This document shows positions 38,566-48,842 of a stretch of DNA of 64,000 bases, piece after piece; position 1 is the stretch's first letter; each line of letters opens with the position of its first letter. Below the pieces are notes generated by a model that was not told the origin of the DNA, searched no databases, and saw nothing but the letters and a program-made list of their open reading frames with translations. Location: the NCBI GenBank assembly GCA_947497485.1, contig CANMHB010000014.1, positions 32,598 to 96,597 of the forward strand, in the 5' to 3' direction. The stretch comes from Flavobacteriales bacterium. GTDB lineage: Bacteria; Bacteroidota; Bacteroidia; Flavobacteriales_D; Crocinitomicaceae. The translations under genes and the position numbers were made by a program.

Positions 38566-39969
38566 ATGAGTTCATACGACGTTGTCATTATTGGTTCTGG
38601 TCCTGGAGGATATGTTTCAGCTATTCGTTGCGCCCAGTTGGGATTGAAAACTGCAATTATTGAAAAATATAATACCCTTGGTGGAACATGTCTGAATGTT
38701 GGGTGCATTCCATCGAAAGCATTACTTGATTCTTCTGAACATTTTCACAACGCAACTCATAATTTTTCCGAGCACGGAATTGAATTAAAAGGTCTGAAAG
38801 CGAATATCAAGCAAATGATTCAGCGAAAGAATGATGTTGTCAGTCAAACATGTGCTGGTGTGAAATTCCTTATGGATAAAAACAAAATAGATGTCCACAC
38901 AGGAGTTGGTTCATTTGTAGATAAAAACACGGTGAAAATTACTGCAGTTGATGGCAAAGAAACGCAAATCACAGGAAAAAATATCATCATTGCTACAGGT
39001 TCAAAACCAAATTACTTTCCAGGCATGGAACCTGATAAAAAACGAATTATTACCTCAACCGAAGCATTGAATTTACAAGAAATCCCAAAGAAAATGCTTG
39101 TAATTGGTGCTGGTGTAATCGGATTAGAGTTAGGCTCAGTATATGGCAGGTTAGGCACTGAAATCGAAGTGATTGAATTTGCTCCGACAATCCTTCCAAC
39201 AATGGATTCATCAATTGGGAAAGAGTTCACAAAGATTCTCAAAAAAGAAGGATTTAAATTCCAAATGGAACACCGCGTTCAAAAGGTTGAAAACAAAGGG
39301 AAAAGTGTTATTTTAACTGCATTAAATAAAAAGAATGAGGAGGTTACATTTGAAGCAGATTATTGTTTGGTAGCTGTTGGGCGAAAAGCATATACAGAAG
39401 GACTAGCTCTAGAAAATGCCGGTCTTAGTGCTAATCAACGCGGACAAGTTGAAGTCAACGATCACTTACAAACTACCACTCCGAATATATATGCAATTGG
39501 AGATGTTGTTCGTGGGGCAATGTTGGCTCATAAAGCCGAAGAAGAAGGCGTTTATGTTGCCGAGTTAATCGCTGGGCAAAAACCACATTTGAATTACAAC
39601 CTAATTCCAGGAGTAGTTTACACGTGGCCAGAGGTTGCGGCAGTTGGAAAAACGGAAGAAGAATTAAAAGCAGCTGGTGTAGAATATAAAGTAGGAAATT
39701 TCCCAATCAAGGCTTTAGGTCGCGCAAGAGCAAGTATGGATACCGGAGGGTTTATCAAAATACTTGCAGATAAAACAACGGATGAAGTGCTTGGAGTTCA
39801 TATGATTGCTGCACGTGCAGCAGATTTGATAATGGAGGCCGTTACTGCAATGGAATACCGAGCATCAGCGGAAGATATGGCTCGAATTTGTCACCCGCAC
39901 CCGACTTATTCAGAAGGAGTAAAAGAAGCTGCCTTGGCTGCAACTGAAAACAGAGCTTTACACGTTTGA
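38566..39969 (+). CDS. lpdA: Dihydrolipoyl dehydrogenase
   Basis: 'DVVIIGSGPGGYVSAIRCAQLGLKTAIIEKYNTLGGTCLNVGCIPSKALL', C-terminal 'CHPHPTYSEGVKEAALA'. Confidence 0.97.
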   Translation: MSSYDVVIIGSGPGGYVSAIRCAQLGLKTAIIEKYNTLGGTCLNVGCIPSKALLDSSEHFHNATHNFSEHGIELKGLKANIKQMIQRKNDVVSQTCAGVKFLMDKNKIDVHTGVGSFVDKNTVKITAVDGKETQITGKNIIIATGSKPNYFPGMEPDKKRIITSTEALNLQEIPKKMLVIGAGVIGLELGSVYGRLGTEIEVIEFAPTILPTMDSSIGKEFTKILKKEGFKFQMEHRVQKVENKGKSVILTALNKKNEEVTFEADYCLVAVGRKAYTEGLALENAGLSANQRGQVEVNDHLQTTTPNIYAIGDVVRGAMLAHKAEEEGVYVAELIAGQKPHLNYNLIPGVVYTWPEVAAVGKTEEELKAAGVEYKVGNFPIKALGRARASMDTGGFIKILADKTTDEVLGVHMIAARAADLIMEAVTAMEYRASAEDMARICHPHPTYSEGVKEAALAATENRALHV

Positions 39970-39991
39970 TTTACTAAAAAGTTTTAACAGA

Positions 39992-40017
39992 AAAGTCGAT
40001 GTTTATCGGCTTTTTTT
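39992..40017 (+). terminator. Rho-independent terminator of lpdA
   Basis: AAAGTCGAT-GTTT-ATCGGCTTT hairpin followed by a T run. Confidence 0.85.
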
Positions 40018-40095
40018 GTTTGTACTAAAATTATTTCTTTTATCCTCACATTAAACCGATTATCTAATTCACAAGGTTGGATTGGAAAAGAAGCT

Positions 40096-40103
40096 TATAT
40101 TTG
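40096..40103 (+). promoter_or_regulatory. TAnnTTTG -7 box with upstream TTG at 40077
   Basis: TATATTTG 20 nt before the ATG at 40124; TTG 16 nt upstream of the box. Confidence 0.4.
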
Positions 40104-40123
40104 ATGAAAAATAAATTAAAATC

Positions 40124-40864
40124 ATGAAAAAACTTATCTTTTTATTCCTGGGCTTCGCTTGGATAATTGCAGTTAGAGCTCAGAACGTTGATGAAATTAT
40201 AACAGCCTATAGCCAAACGATTGGTGGAAAAAATTGGGATGCAGTTAAAGGAATGCGCATGACCGCAAATGTTGAGCAAGGTGGTATGAAAATTCCCGTT
40301 GAAGTTGTTACAATGAAAGATGGTAGAATGTTTACGAAAATTACTTTCATGGGAAATACCATGACTATGGCAGCTTTTGACGGAGAAAAAAGTTGGTCAA
40401 CAAACTTTATGACCATGGAACCAGAAGAAGGAACGGCTGAAACATCAGAAAATTCAAAGCGTTCAATGAAGGAGTTTCCAAATGCATTGATCAACTACAA
40501 AAACTTGGGTTATTCTGCAACTTTATTGGGAAGTGAGAAAATTGATGGTACTGATTGTCATAAAATTAAACTTGATAAAAAAACAATGCTAGTTGAAGGG
40601 CAAGAAGTTCCAAATGTTGAATTTTATTACCTTGATAAAGAAAATAATGTTCCAGTTTTGGTTGAATCCGAAATTAAAGAAGGTGAGATGAAAGGAAAAA
40701 TTTCACAAACAAAATTCAGCGATTACCAAGAAATCAGTGGTGTTTTCATCCCATATTCAACAAGTTCGGGAATAAAAGATGGTGAATCTCAAGTAATTCA
40801 ATTTGAAAAGGTTGAAATAAATCCAACTGTTGACGACAAAGATTTTAAATTTCCTAAGAAATAA
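40124..40864 (+). CDS. Outer-membrane lipoprotein-sorting (LolA-like) family protein
   Basis: 246 aa, signal peptide, 'DGTDCHKIKLDKKTM...EFYYLDKENNVPVLVESEIKEGEMKG...SDYQEISGVFIPYS'. Confidence 0.7.
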   Translation: MKKLIFLFLGFAWIIAVRAQNVDEIITAYSQTIGGKNWDAVKGMRMTANVEQGGMKIPVEVVTMKDGRMFTKITFMGNTMTMAAFDGEKSWSTNFMTMEPEEGTAETSENSKRSMKEFPNALINYKNLGYSATLLGSEKIDGTDCHKIKLDKKTMLVEGQEVPNVEFYYLDKENNVPVLVESEIKEGEMKGKISQTKFSDYQEISGVFIPYSTSSGIKDGESQVIQFEKVEINPTVDDKDFKFPKK

Positions 40865-40872
40865 TTTCAAAT

Positions 40873-43800
40873 ATGATTCGGTTTTCATTTTGCGCCTTAC
40901 TACTAGGGCTGTGTGTTCCTGCGTTTTCTCAAGAAAAATTAATTGCAGGAGAGTATTTTGGTGATTTAAAAGCCAGACATCTCGGACCTGCGTTGATGAG
41001 TGGGCGTGTTTCAGACATTGAATTGCACCCAAAAAATTCAAACATCGTTTTAATAGGCTCTGCAGGGGGTGGCGTTTGGAAATCACAGGATGGCGGCGTA
41101 CGTTTTACATCCATTTTTGATAATTATTGTCAATCGATAGGTGTGGTAACGATTGATCCTTCTGATCCTGACAACACTTATTGGGTTGGAACAGGTGAAA
41201 CTTGGACAAGAAATAGCGTTTCTGCCGGAGATGGAATTTACAAAACCTCAGATGGAGGTAAAAACTGGACAAAAATGGGGTTGGAGAAAACGGACCGCAT
41301 TGCATCCATTCAAGTTCATCCGAAAAATCCAAATATTATTTATGTAGCAGCTTTAGGAGCACTTTGGGGTAACAGCGATGATCGCGGAGTTTACAAAACG
41401 GAAGATGGAGGAAAAACTTGGAACAAAATTTTATTTGTCAACAATACAACTGGTTGTTCTGAACTCGTAATGGACCCAACAAATCCGGAAGTTTTATACG
41501 CTGCTTTTTGGGAATTCAGGAGAACAGCATATTCTTTTAGTTCTGGAGGGATCAACAGTGCACTATACAAAAGCACCGATGGGGGTAAAACTTGGCAAAA
41601 ACTTCAGAATGGTTTACCTAAAGGAAAACTCGGACGCATTGCAGTAACAATAGCTCCATCTAACCCTCAAATTGTTTACGCAGTAATGGAGACTGAAAAG
41701 AAAGAAGAAAAAGGTCTTTATCGATCAGATGACGGAGGCTCGAATTGGAAGTTTTTAAATGGCGATTTTGGTTTAACTGTTCGACCATTTTATTTCTCTC
41801 GCATCACAGTGGACCCTAAAAATCCCGAAATAATCACCAAAGCTGGTCTCAGTGGGTCAATTAGCCGTGATGGCGGAAAAACATTTAAGAATTTGGGTTC
41901 AATGCACTCTGATATCCATGATATCGCATTTGATCCCGCAAACTCTAGCAAGTTGTTTGTAGCAACGGATGGTGGGCTTTATCGCTCATTGGATGGTGGT
42001 TCGAGCCTAGAAATGGTGGAAGACTTACCATTGAGTCAATTCTATCACGTAAGCACGGACAATCGCAATCCATTTTACGTATATGGTGGTTTACAAGATA
42101 ACAATTCGTGGTTTGGGCCTTCCGCAAGTCCTGGAGGTGTTGAGGCAAGGGATTGGGAATTAGTTGGACAAGGAGATGGTTTCCGTGTGTTCCCGCACCC
42201 AACTGAACCCAATGTTGTTTATTCAGAAATGCAAGGAGCTGAGGCAATTTGGCGATTCGATGTCGCGAAACAACAACTCAAAGTTGTAAAACCTTACCCA
42301 GTGGATGGTGATCCAAAACTGCGATTTAATTGGAATGCAGCAATTACAACAAGTAAACATAATCCAAACCGATTGTATGCCGGAAGTCAATTCTTACATA
42401 TTTCAGAGGACCGAGGTGATAGCTGGAAAAAAATCTCACCTGATCTAACTACGAATGACAAAACAAAACAAAATCAAGAAGAATCAGGTGGTTTGTCAGC
42501 CGATAATTCTGGAGCTGAAAATCACTGCACGATTTTTACAATTGCTGAATCACCATTAACAGACCAAGTAATTTGGGTTGGGACAGATGATGGAAATATC
42601 CAACTAACGCAAGATGGTGGTAAAACATGGACTAATCTCATAAAAAATATAACAGGTCTTCCTGCCCATACTTGGTGTTACCACATCGAAGCAAGTGTTC
42701 ACGGAAAAGAAATAGCTTATGCTGTTTTCGATGGACATGCTAAAAATGACTACCAAGCTTATGTATACAAAACCACTGATTTTGGAAAAACCTGGAAGCC
42801 CATTGTTTCGAATCAGATTGGAAGTTTTGTTCGAAATATTCAAGAAGATTACGTTAATCAAAATTTACTTTTCATTGGAGCAGAAAATGGTCTTCACATT
42901 TCTTTAGATGGCGGTGCCAATTGGTCTGCATTCACGAATAATTTTCCAAAAGTTGCCGTTCATTACCTCGAGTTGCATGCAGAAAAAAACTCATTGATCG
43001 CAGCTACTCATGGCAGAGGAATCATTATTCTTGATGACATTTCACCATTACGAAATATCAGTGAATCGTTATTGAAATCAAATTTGACATTTTTCGATAC
43101 GAAACCATTCGTTATCAGTGAGAAAAGTAATTTCGGAGGAACCGCTTTGTCAAATCAATTTGTAGGAGATAATCCCACATCCAATGCCAAAATAAGTTAT
43201 TTCCTTCCTAAGCGTCATACATTTGGTAAAATGGTGGCGGAAATAGTCGATATGAATGGAAACCTAGTTTCTAAGTTGGAAGCGGGCAAACTTAAAGGAG
43301 TTAACACCATCGAATGGGGTTTTAATGCACTCGCTCCAAAGGTAGCAAAAGGAAAAGGTTTTGCATTAGCAGGTGCCCCTACGGTAAAAGCAGGAAAGTA
43401 CAAGGTGAAAATATCGAAAGGAACTGAGGTTTTTGAAAAGGAGATTGAAGTTCAATATGATCCATTGTCAACTTTTACGTTGAATGAGCGCACCGAACAG
43501 CAGCGTATTACACAAGAGTTGTTTAATTTCATTCAAGATTTAGCTTATTTCGTTTACAATATTGATCAATGGGATGAAAAAGTTGAAGAATTCCAAAAGA
43601 AAAATAGTGCTCCGAATAAAAATATTAACAAACTTGGTGAAGAACTTGACGCCTTGCGCGAAAAATTAGTTGTTACAAAAGGAGACAATTATGTTGGTGC
43701 TGGTGAGCCTCAGTTGCGTGAAAAGTTAAACGATATTTACGGAACGATTTCATCTTACTTTGGAGCACCTTCAACTACTCAAATTGAAAATATTAATTCG

Positions 43801-43944
43801 TTGAAAAAACAATTCGATACAGCGAAAGTAGATTTTGAAAAAATCAAGGCAGGAAATTTAAAAGCTTTTGAAAAGATACTCGAGAAGAATGCAACCGTTC
43901 AGAAGCCTGTAATTGTCAGTTTTGAGGAATTTTTGAAATTGTGA
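40873..43944 (+). CDS. Secreted BNR/sortilin (VPS10)-type beta-propeller protein
   Basis: 1023 aa; many 'SxDGGxxW' Asp-box motifs ('KSQDGGVRF', 'KTSDGGKNW', 'KTEDGGKTW', 'KSTDGGKTW'). Confidence 0.92.
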   Translation: MIRFSFCALLLGLCVPAFSQEKLIAGEYFGDLKARHLGPALMSGRVSDIELHPKNSNIVLIGSAGGGVWKSQDGGVRFTSIFDNYCQSIGVVTIDPSDPDNTYWVGTGETWTRNSVSAGDGIYKTSDGGKNWTKMGLEKTDRIASIQVHPKNPNIIYVAALGALWGNSDDRGVYKTEDGGKTWNKILFVNNTTGCSELVMDPTNPEVLYAAFWEFRRTAYSFSSGGINSALYKSTDGGKTWQKLQNGLPKGKLGRIAVTIAPSNPQIVYAVMETEKKEEKGLYRSDDGGSNWKFLNGDFGLTVRPFYFSRITVDPKNPEIITKAGLSGSISRDGGKTFKNLGSMHSDIHDIAFDPANSSKLFVATDGGLYRSLDGGSSLEMVEDLPLSQFYHVSTDNRNPFYVYGGLQDNNSWFGPSASPGGVEARDWELVGQGDGFRVFPHPTEPNVVYSEMQGAEAIWRFDVAKQQLKVVKPYPVDGDPKLRFNWNAAITTSKHNPNRLYAGSQFLHISEDRGDSWKKISPDLTTNDKTKQNQEESGGLSADNSGAENHCTIFTIAESPLTDQVIWVGTDDGNIQLTQDGGKTWTNLIKNITGLPAHTWCYHIEASVHGKEIAYAVFDGHAKNDYQAYVYKTTDFGKTWKPIVSNQIGSFVRNIQEDYVNQNLLFIGAENGLHISLDGGANWSAFTNNFPKVAVHYLELHAEKNSLIAATHGRGIIILDDISPLRNISESLLKSNLTFFDTKPFVISEKSNFGGTALSNQFVGDNPTSNAKISYFLPKRHTFGKMVAEIVDMNGNLVSKLEAGKLKGVNTIEWGFNALAPKVAKGKGFALAGAPTVKAGKYKVKISKGTEVFEKEIEVQYDPLSTFTLNERTEQQRITQELFNFIQDLAYFVYNIDQWDEKVEEFQKKNSAPNKNINKLGEELDALREKLVVTKGDNYVGAGEPQLREKLNDIYGTISSYFGAPSTTQIENINSLKKQFDTAKVDFEKIKAGNLKAFEKILEKNATVQKPVIVSFEEFLKL

Positions 43945-44081
43945 TAAATTGATTAGTGAATTTAGAATTGTTTTTTAATTGTGTTTTCAAATATTGGTGA
44001 ATATAACTTATCAAAGCTCTGATTCGTTGAAAACAATTTTATTTAACTTTGATTTAATGCAATTCTATTATTGCTTTTAAA

Positions 44082-45158
44082 ATGATGCGCTTAGTCAAAA
44101 TTGTTTTTCTCGTCACCATACCAATTTTATCTTTTTCACAATCTAAAAAGGAACTAATTGAACAATTAAACAAACGTCTTGACAGCATTACTTTACAATT
44201 AGATTCGGAAAGGGTTTCAAATATTCAAAGTACAAATGACTTCAAAATAAAAATTAAATCTTTAGAGGATAAAATACTTGAGTTAAACACTAAAATCGAT
44301 AATCAATCCCAGGATCTTTCCAGCAAGGCTAATGAGATTTCATCTAATCAAGAAAAAATTAAATTACTTCAAGATCAAATTGTAGTCAAAAATGATAGTC
44401 TTGCTAATTTACGAGCAAAGAACGGAAATCAAAAAAACTTGGGTAAAACACAAAATAACCCTGTTTCTAAATCCAACAATGACGGAGTCATAACGCAAAT
44501 TGATGGCTTCAAAGTTGTAAAAATATCAACGCAAATCTGGATGGTCGAAAACTTAAACGTTGACAAGTTTCGAAATGGCGACCTAATTCCAGAGGCTCGG
44601 ACCAAAGAGGAATGGGAAAAAGCGCGAAAGGATGGACAACCAGCTTGGTGTTATTATGATAACGACACAAAAAATGGATCAATTAACGGAAAATTATATA
44701 ATTGGTTTGCAATAAATGATCCGAGAGGAATTGCCCCGAGCGGATGGCATATTCCAAGTCAAAAAGAATGGGAGATCTTAAGCAATTATTTGGGTGATGA
44801 TGCTGGAAAGAAACTAAAAACTTCATTTGGTTGGAATAGTTGGGATGAGGATGTTTCTTGTACGAATTGTAAAAATGCTAGTGTTGATTGCAAAGTTTGC
44901 AAAGGAACTGGCGTTTCTGGGAAAAAAATAAATGGAGGAAACGGACTGAATACGTTAAATTTCTCAGGGATACCTTCTGGTTCAAGAGGCGCAAATGGCA
45001 TTTTCAGTGGAATCGGCAATCATACGATTTGGTGGAATGCAAGTGAAAATGGCCCTGAACATGCAGGTTACTTTGGATTAAACAATAGTAGCAATAGTTT
45101 GTCTGGTGGGACATACAATAAAGGAAGAGGATTGTCTTTGCGCTGTATTAGAAATTAA
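44082..45158 (+). CDS. FISUMP (Fibrobacter succinogenes major paralogous) domain protein with coiled-coil N-terminus
   Basis: 358 aa; 'IWMVENLNVDKFRNGDLIPEA', 'LYNWFAINDPRGIAPSGWHIPSQKEWEIL', 'GLSLRCIRN'. Confidence 0.9.
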   Translation: MMRLVKIVFLVTIPILSFSQSKKELIEQLNKRLDSITLQLDSERVSNIQSTNDFKIKIKSLEDKILELNTKIDNQSQDLSSKANEISSNQEKIKLLQDQIVVKNDSLANLRAKNGNQKNLGKTQNNPVSKSNNDGVITQIDGFKVVKISTQIWMVENLNVDKFRNGDLIPEARTKEEWEKARKDGQPAWCYYDNDTKNGSINGKLYNWFAINDPRGIAPSGWHIPSQKEWEILSNYLGDDAGKKLKTSFGWNSWDEDVSCTNCKNASVDCKVCKGTGVSGKKINGGNGLNTLNFSGIPSGSRGANGIFSGIGNHTIWWNASENGPEHAGYFGLNNSSNSLSGGTYNKGRGLSLRCIRN

Positions 45159-45170
45159 TGTTGAAATAGC

Positions 45171-46469
45171 TTAATGCTGAATTTCAAAGGATTCATGTTG
45201 TTTATGCTCATGTTTGAACAGAACGCCAAATAAAATTGCAACCACAAACGAATATCCTGCAAAGGTTAGCCAAATGTTATACCAGTCGTTTGTCCCGTCA
45301 GGTAGGGTGAAATAATTTTTTATTAAAACTCCACTTAAGTAACTACCAATGATTGCCCCAAATCCATTAGTCATCATCATAAACAGCCCTTGAGCACTCG
45401 ATCTTATTTTAGAGTTTGTTGTGGTCTCTACAAATAAAGAACCGGATATATTGAAAAAGTCAAAGGCCATTCCATAAACAATACAAGACACGATGATCAT
45501 CCAAAGTCCTTCTGCTGGATTTCCAAAGCCTAATAAGCCAAATCGCAATACCCAAGCTAACATACTAATCAGCATTACTTTTTTAATTCCAAACTTTCGC
45601 AAGAAAAAAGGAATCGCCAAAATGAAAAGTGTTTCAGAAATTTGAGAGATTGACATGATGATAGTCGAATGCTCAACAACCCACAAATTGGCATATTCTG
45701 GCACTTTTTTAAACTCGGAAATATAAAGATCTCCATACATATTTGTTAATTGAAGTGAGGCTCCTAACAACATGGAAAAAAGAAAAAATAGCGCCATTTT
45801 GTATTGGGCAAACAAACGAAATGCATCGAGACCAAAACTACTCCAGAAAGTTCTTTTATTTTCAAACGCGGAATTATTTGTTGGACACTTTGGAAGGAAG
45901 GCAATTGCGTATAAACCAAGAATAATTTCGGTAAACCCTCCAATGTAGAATTGACCAAAGGTCGCTTTGTTCCCCGTTAAGTTCGTAACCCACATTGCCA
46001 CAATAAACCCAATGGTTCCCCAAACACGAATGGGAGGAAAATCTTTTACAACATTAAAATTGTTGCTCTTCAAAACATTGTATCCAATCGAATTTGATAA
46101 TGCGATTGTTGGCATGTAAAATATCATGGAAAGAAAAATCCACCAATAAAACGAATTTGGTTCTGAAACTTGCGGTAAATATAGGAGAACAAGTCCTCCA
46201 AAAAGATGCAAAATACCATATAATTTTTCAGCATTAACCCATCTATCCGCTACGATTCCCATTAAAGTTGGCATGAATAACGATGATAAACCGAGCGTAC
46301 TAAAAATGGCGCCAAATTCAACTGGACCCCACTTCATTGTGTCAAACCAATAGTTGGCAATAGTAATAAGCCATGATCCCCAAACAAAAAATTGCAGGAA
46401 ACTCATTAGGATTAACCTATATTTCAGGTTCTGATTTGGCGAATTACTTTCCGCGTCTATTAAGCTCAT
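45171..46469 (-). CDS. Nucleoside permease (NupG/nucleoside:H+ symporter, MFS)
   Basis: 432 aa; 'LILMSFLQFFVWGSWLITIANYWF', 12-TM profile. Start may instead be M22 at 46406. Confidence 0.88.
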   Translation of the reverse strand: MSLIDAESNSPNQNLKYRLILMSFLQFFVWGSWLITIANYWFDTMKWGPVEFGAIFSTLGLSSLFMPTLMGIVADRWVNAEKLYGILHLFGGLVLLYLPQVSEPNSFYWWIFLSMIFYMPTIALSNSIGYNVLKSNNFNVVKDFPPIRVWGTIGFIVAMWVTNLTGNKATFGQFYIGGFTEIILGLYAIAFLPKCPTNNSAFENKRTFWSSFGLDAFRLFAQYKMALFFLFSMLLGASLQLTNMYGDLYISEFKKVPEYANLWVVEHSTIIMSISQISETLFILAIPFFLRKFGIKKVMLISMLAWVLRFGLLGFGNPAEGLWMIIVSCIVYGMAFDFFNISGSLFVETTTNSKIRSSAQGLFMMMTNGFGAIIGSYLSGVLIKNYFTLPDGTNDWYNIWLTFAGYSFVVAILFGVLFKHEHKQHESFEIQH

Positions 46470-47034
46470 CTCTTATTTTAGAAGCTAATTCGTATGCCTC
46501 ATTATCAATTGCATCTTGGAGTCTTTGGTTCAACTCATCTTTACTCGCGCTTTTCAATTCAGATTCCTCTCCTACTTCAAGTTCATCATCTTCATCAAAA
46601 AACTCTTCATCAGATCCATTCCCTTTTTCTTCTGTTCCATCAACCTCTTCCAACACCTCGTTCAGGGTGAAAATTGGAGAATTAAATCGAACACCAACAG
46701 CAATCGCATCTGAAGTTCTAGAGTCAATTTCTGTTATCATTCCGTCCTTCTCACAGATAATTTTTGAATAAAAAACGCCTTCAATGAATTTATAAATAAG
46801 AATTTCTTTGACGTTTACACCAAAAGATTTACAGAATGTTTTGATTAAGTCATGCGTCAATGGACGATTAGGAACCATTTTTTCGAGTTCAACAGCAATC
46901 GATTGCGCTTCAAAACCTCCAATTAAAATTGGTAATTTACGTTTACCCCCTACCTCTAACAAAGTCAAAACATAAGAACCAGTCTGAGTTTGACTATATT
47001 GAATTCCTGTTATATCCAGTTTAATTTTTTGCAT
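46444..47034 (-). CDS. Bifunctional nuclease (BFN) family protein with C-terminal UVR motif
   Basis: 'LPILIGGFEAQSIAVELEKMVPNRPLTHDLIKTF', 'SRTSDAIAVGVRFNSPIF', 'LNQRLQDAIDNEAYELASKIRDELN'. Confidence 0.93.
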   Translation of the reverse strand: MQKIKLDITGIQYSQTQTGSYVLTLLEVGGKRKLPILIGGFEAQSIAVELEKMVPNRPLTHDLIKTFCKSFGVNVKEILIYKFIEGVFYSKIICEKDGMITEIDSRTSDAIAVGVRFNSPIFTLNEVLEEVDGTEEKGNGSDEEFFDEDDELEVGEESELKSASKDELNQRLQDAIDNEAYELASKIRDELNRRGK

Positions 47035-47052
47035 CGCAACTGGTCCCTAAAA

Positions 47053-47994
47053 TTAGTTTTGAGAAGCCTTAAATTTGTTTATCGCAGCCGTCAATTTCGG
47101 AACTACTTCAAAAGCATCACCAATTATACCATAATCTGCAGCTTTAAAGAACGGAGCCTCGGCATCCGTGTTAACTACTACAATTACTTTTGATCCGTTT
47201 ACCCCTGCTAAATGTTGAATAGCACCAGAAATTCCAACTGCAATGTATAGGTTTGGACGAATAGCAACGCCTGTTTGACCAACGTGTTCATGATGAGGCC
47301 TCCAACCGATGTCGGCTACTGGTCTCGAACAAGCTGTGGCAGCACCTAAAGATTTAGCCAAATCTTCAATCATTCCCCAATTTTCAGGACCTTTCAAGCC
47401 TCTTCCGGCTGAAACAACTAATTCTGCTTCAGGCAAAGGTATTTCGCCTTCCGGTTTTTTGGTTGAGATTACTTTAATGGCTGCTGATCCTGCATTTCCA
47501 CTTGTTTCTTCAATAGCACAAGCACTTCCTGATTTTTCAGGTTGGATACTGTTTGGAAGCAATGAAATTATTTTTGTCGAAGAATTCACTTTCACCAAGC
47601 CCATTGCTTTTCCTGAGAATACGTTCACTTTGATACTTCCATCTCCTTCAGGCAATGCTACAGCTCCAGAAACAAGTCCTGCATTTAAACGAACTGACAA
47701 TCTCGGTGCAACAGCCTTTCCGATCAAGTCATGGGAGAAAACAATTGTCGAAGCGCCATTTCCTTGAGCAACAGATGCAACTAATCTCGTCAACTGCTGA
47801 GCGTCCTCTCCGTCAACTGAGCGGTCTACAATTACTTTTGAAGCGCCGTATTCACCCAAAGTTGACAACAAATCTGAGCTCGCACTACCATTCGTAATTA
47901 CAACCACTTGGTCGCCTAATTTCTTTCCATAAGTAACAGTTTCAAATGCCGCTTTCGAAAGACCGTTTGCTGAATTTACATATACTAAAACCAT
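47053..47994 (-). CDS. etfA: Electron transfer flavoprotein subunit alpha
   Basis: 'VVSAGRGLKGPENWGMIEDLAKSLGAATACSRPVADIGWRPHHEHVGQTGVAIRPNLYIAVGISGAIQHLAG'. Confidence 0.97.
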   Translation of the reverse strand: MVLVYVNSANGLSKAAFETVTYGKKLGDQVVVITNGSASSDLLSTLGEYGASKVIVDRSVDGEDAQQLTRLVASVAQGNGASTIVFSHDLIGKAVAPRLSVRLNAGLVSGAVALPEGDGSIKVNVFSGKAMGLVKVNSSTKIISLLPNSIQPEKSGSACAIEETSGNAGSAAIKVISTKKPEGEIPLPEAELVVSAGRGLKGPENWGMIEDLAKSLGAATACSRPVADIGWRPHHEHVGQTGVAIRPNLYIAVGISGAIQHLAGVNGSKVIVVVNTDAEAPFFKAADYGIIGDAFEVVPKLTAAINKFKASQN

Positions 47995-48005
47995 GATTAA
48001 TATCT

Positions 48006-48746
48006 TTAAATAACTTTTGCTTCGTTGTGTAATAAGGTAACTAATTCATCCATATTGTCGGGGCTAATCATCTTAACTGCTGATTTCGCATTTGGCATCG
48101 CGTATGAAACAAATGAAGTTAATTCTTCTACAGCTACAGGTGCAACAACCTGAAGCGGTTTTGTTCTTGCTGCCATGATTCCACGCATATTTGGAATTCG
48201 TTGTTCTGCCATTCCTTTGGCACATGAAACAACTGCTGGAGTTGAAACCTCAACGACTTGAACTCCTCCAACGATTTCTCGCTCTAAAGTCAACGTTGAA
48301 CCATTGACATCTAGTTTTGTAGCTAATGAAACAAATGGCAGGTCCATCGCTTCGGCAATCATTCCACCAACTTGTGAACCGTTATAGTTGATTGTTTCTT
48401 TTCCAGTTAATACTAAATCAAAACCATTAGATTTTGCATAGTTTGCAATTTGCATAGCTGTATAATGAGCATCTTTTGGATCTGCATCAATCCGAACTGC
48501 CTCATCAGCACCTATCGCTAATGCTTTACGAATTACCGCTTCATCAGCAGCATTTCCAACAGTTATAATTGTAACTTGTCCACCACCTGCTTCCTTAATT
48601 TCCAGTGCACGCACCAAAGCGTACCACTCATCATAGGGATTTACAATATATTGCACACCGTTCTCGTCAAACTTCGTGTTGCCATCTGTAAAAGCAATCT
48701 TGGAGGTTGTATCCGGCGACTTGCTAATGCAAACCAAAATTTTCAT
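48006..48746 (-). CDS. etfB: Electron transfer flavoprotein subunit beta
   Basis: 'MKILVCISKSPDTTSKI', 'LVLTGKETINYNGSQVGGMIAEAMDLPFVSLATKL'. Confidence 0.97.
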   Translation of the reverse strand: MKILVCISKSPDTTSKIAFTDGNTKFDENGVQYIVNPYDEWYALVRALEIKEAGGGQVTIITVGNAADEAVIRKALAIGADEAVRIDADPKDAHYTAMQIANYAKSNGFDLVLTGKETINYNGSQVGGMIAEAMDLPFVSLATKLDVNGSTLTLEREIVGGVQVVEVSTPAVVSCAKGMAEQRIPNMRGIMAARTKPLQVVAPVAVEELTSFVSYAMPNAKSAVKMISPDNMDELVTLLHNEAKVI

Positions 48747-48842
48747 AGCTAATTTATTTTTAAAAGTCTACAAATTTAGCGAAATATCTTTTCGATTGGT
48801 TGGAAATTTTGAGGAACTTTTTGCATGATTCCGAAAGACCTT

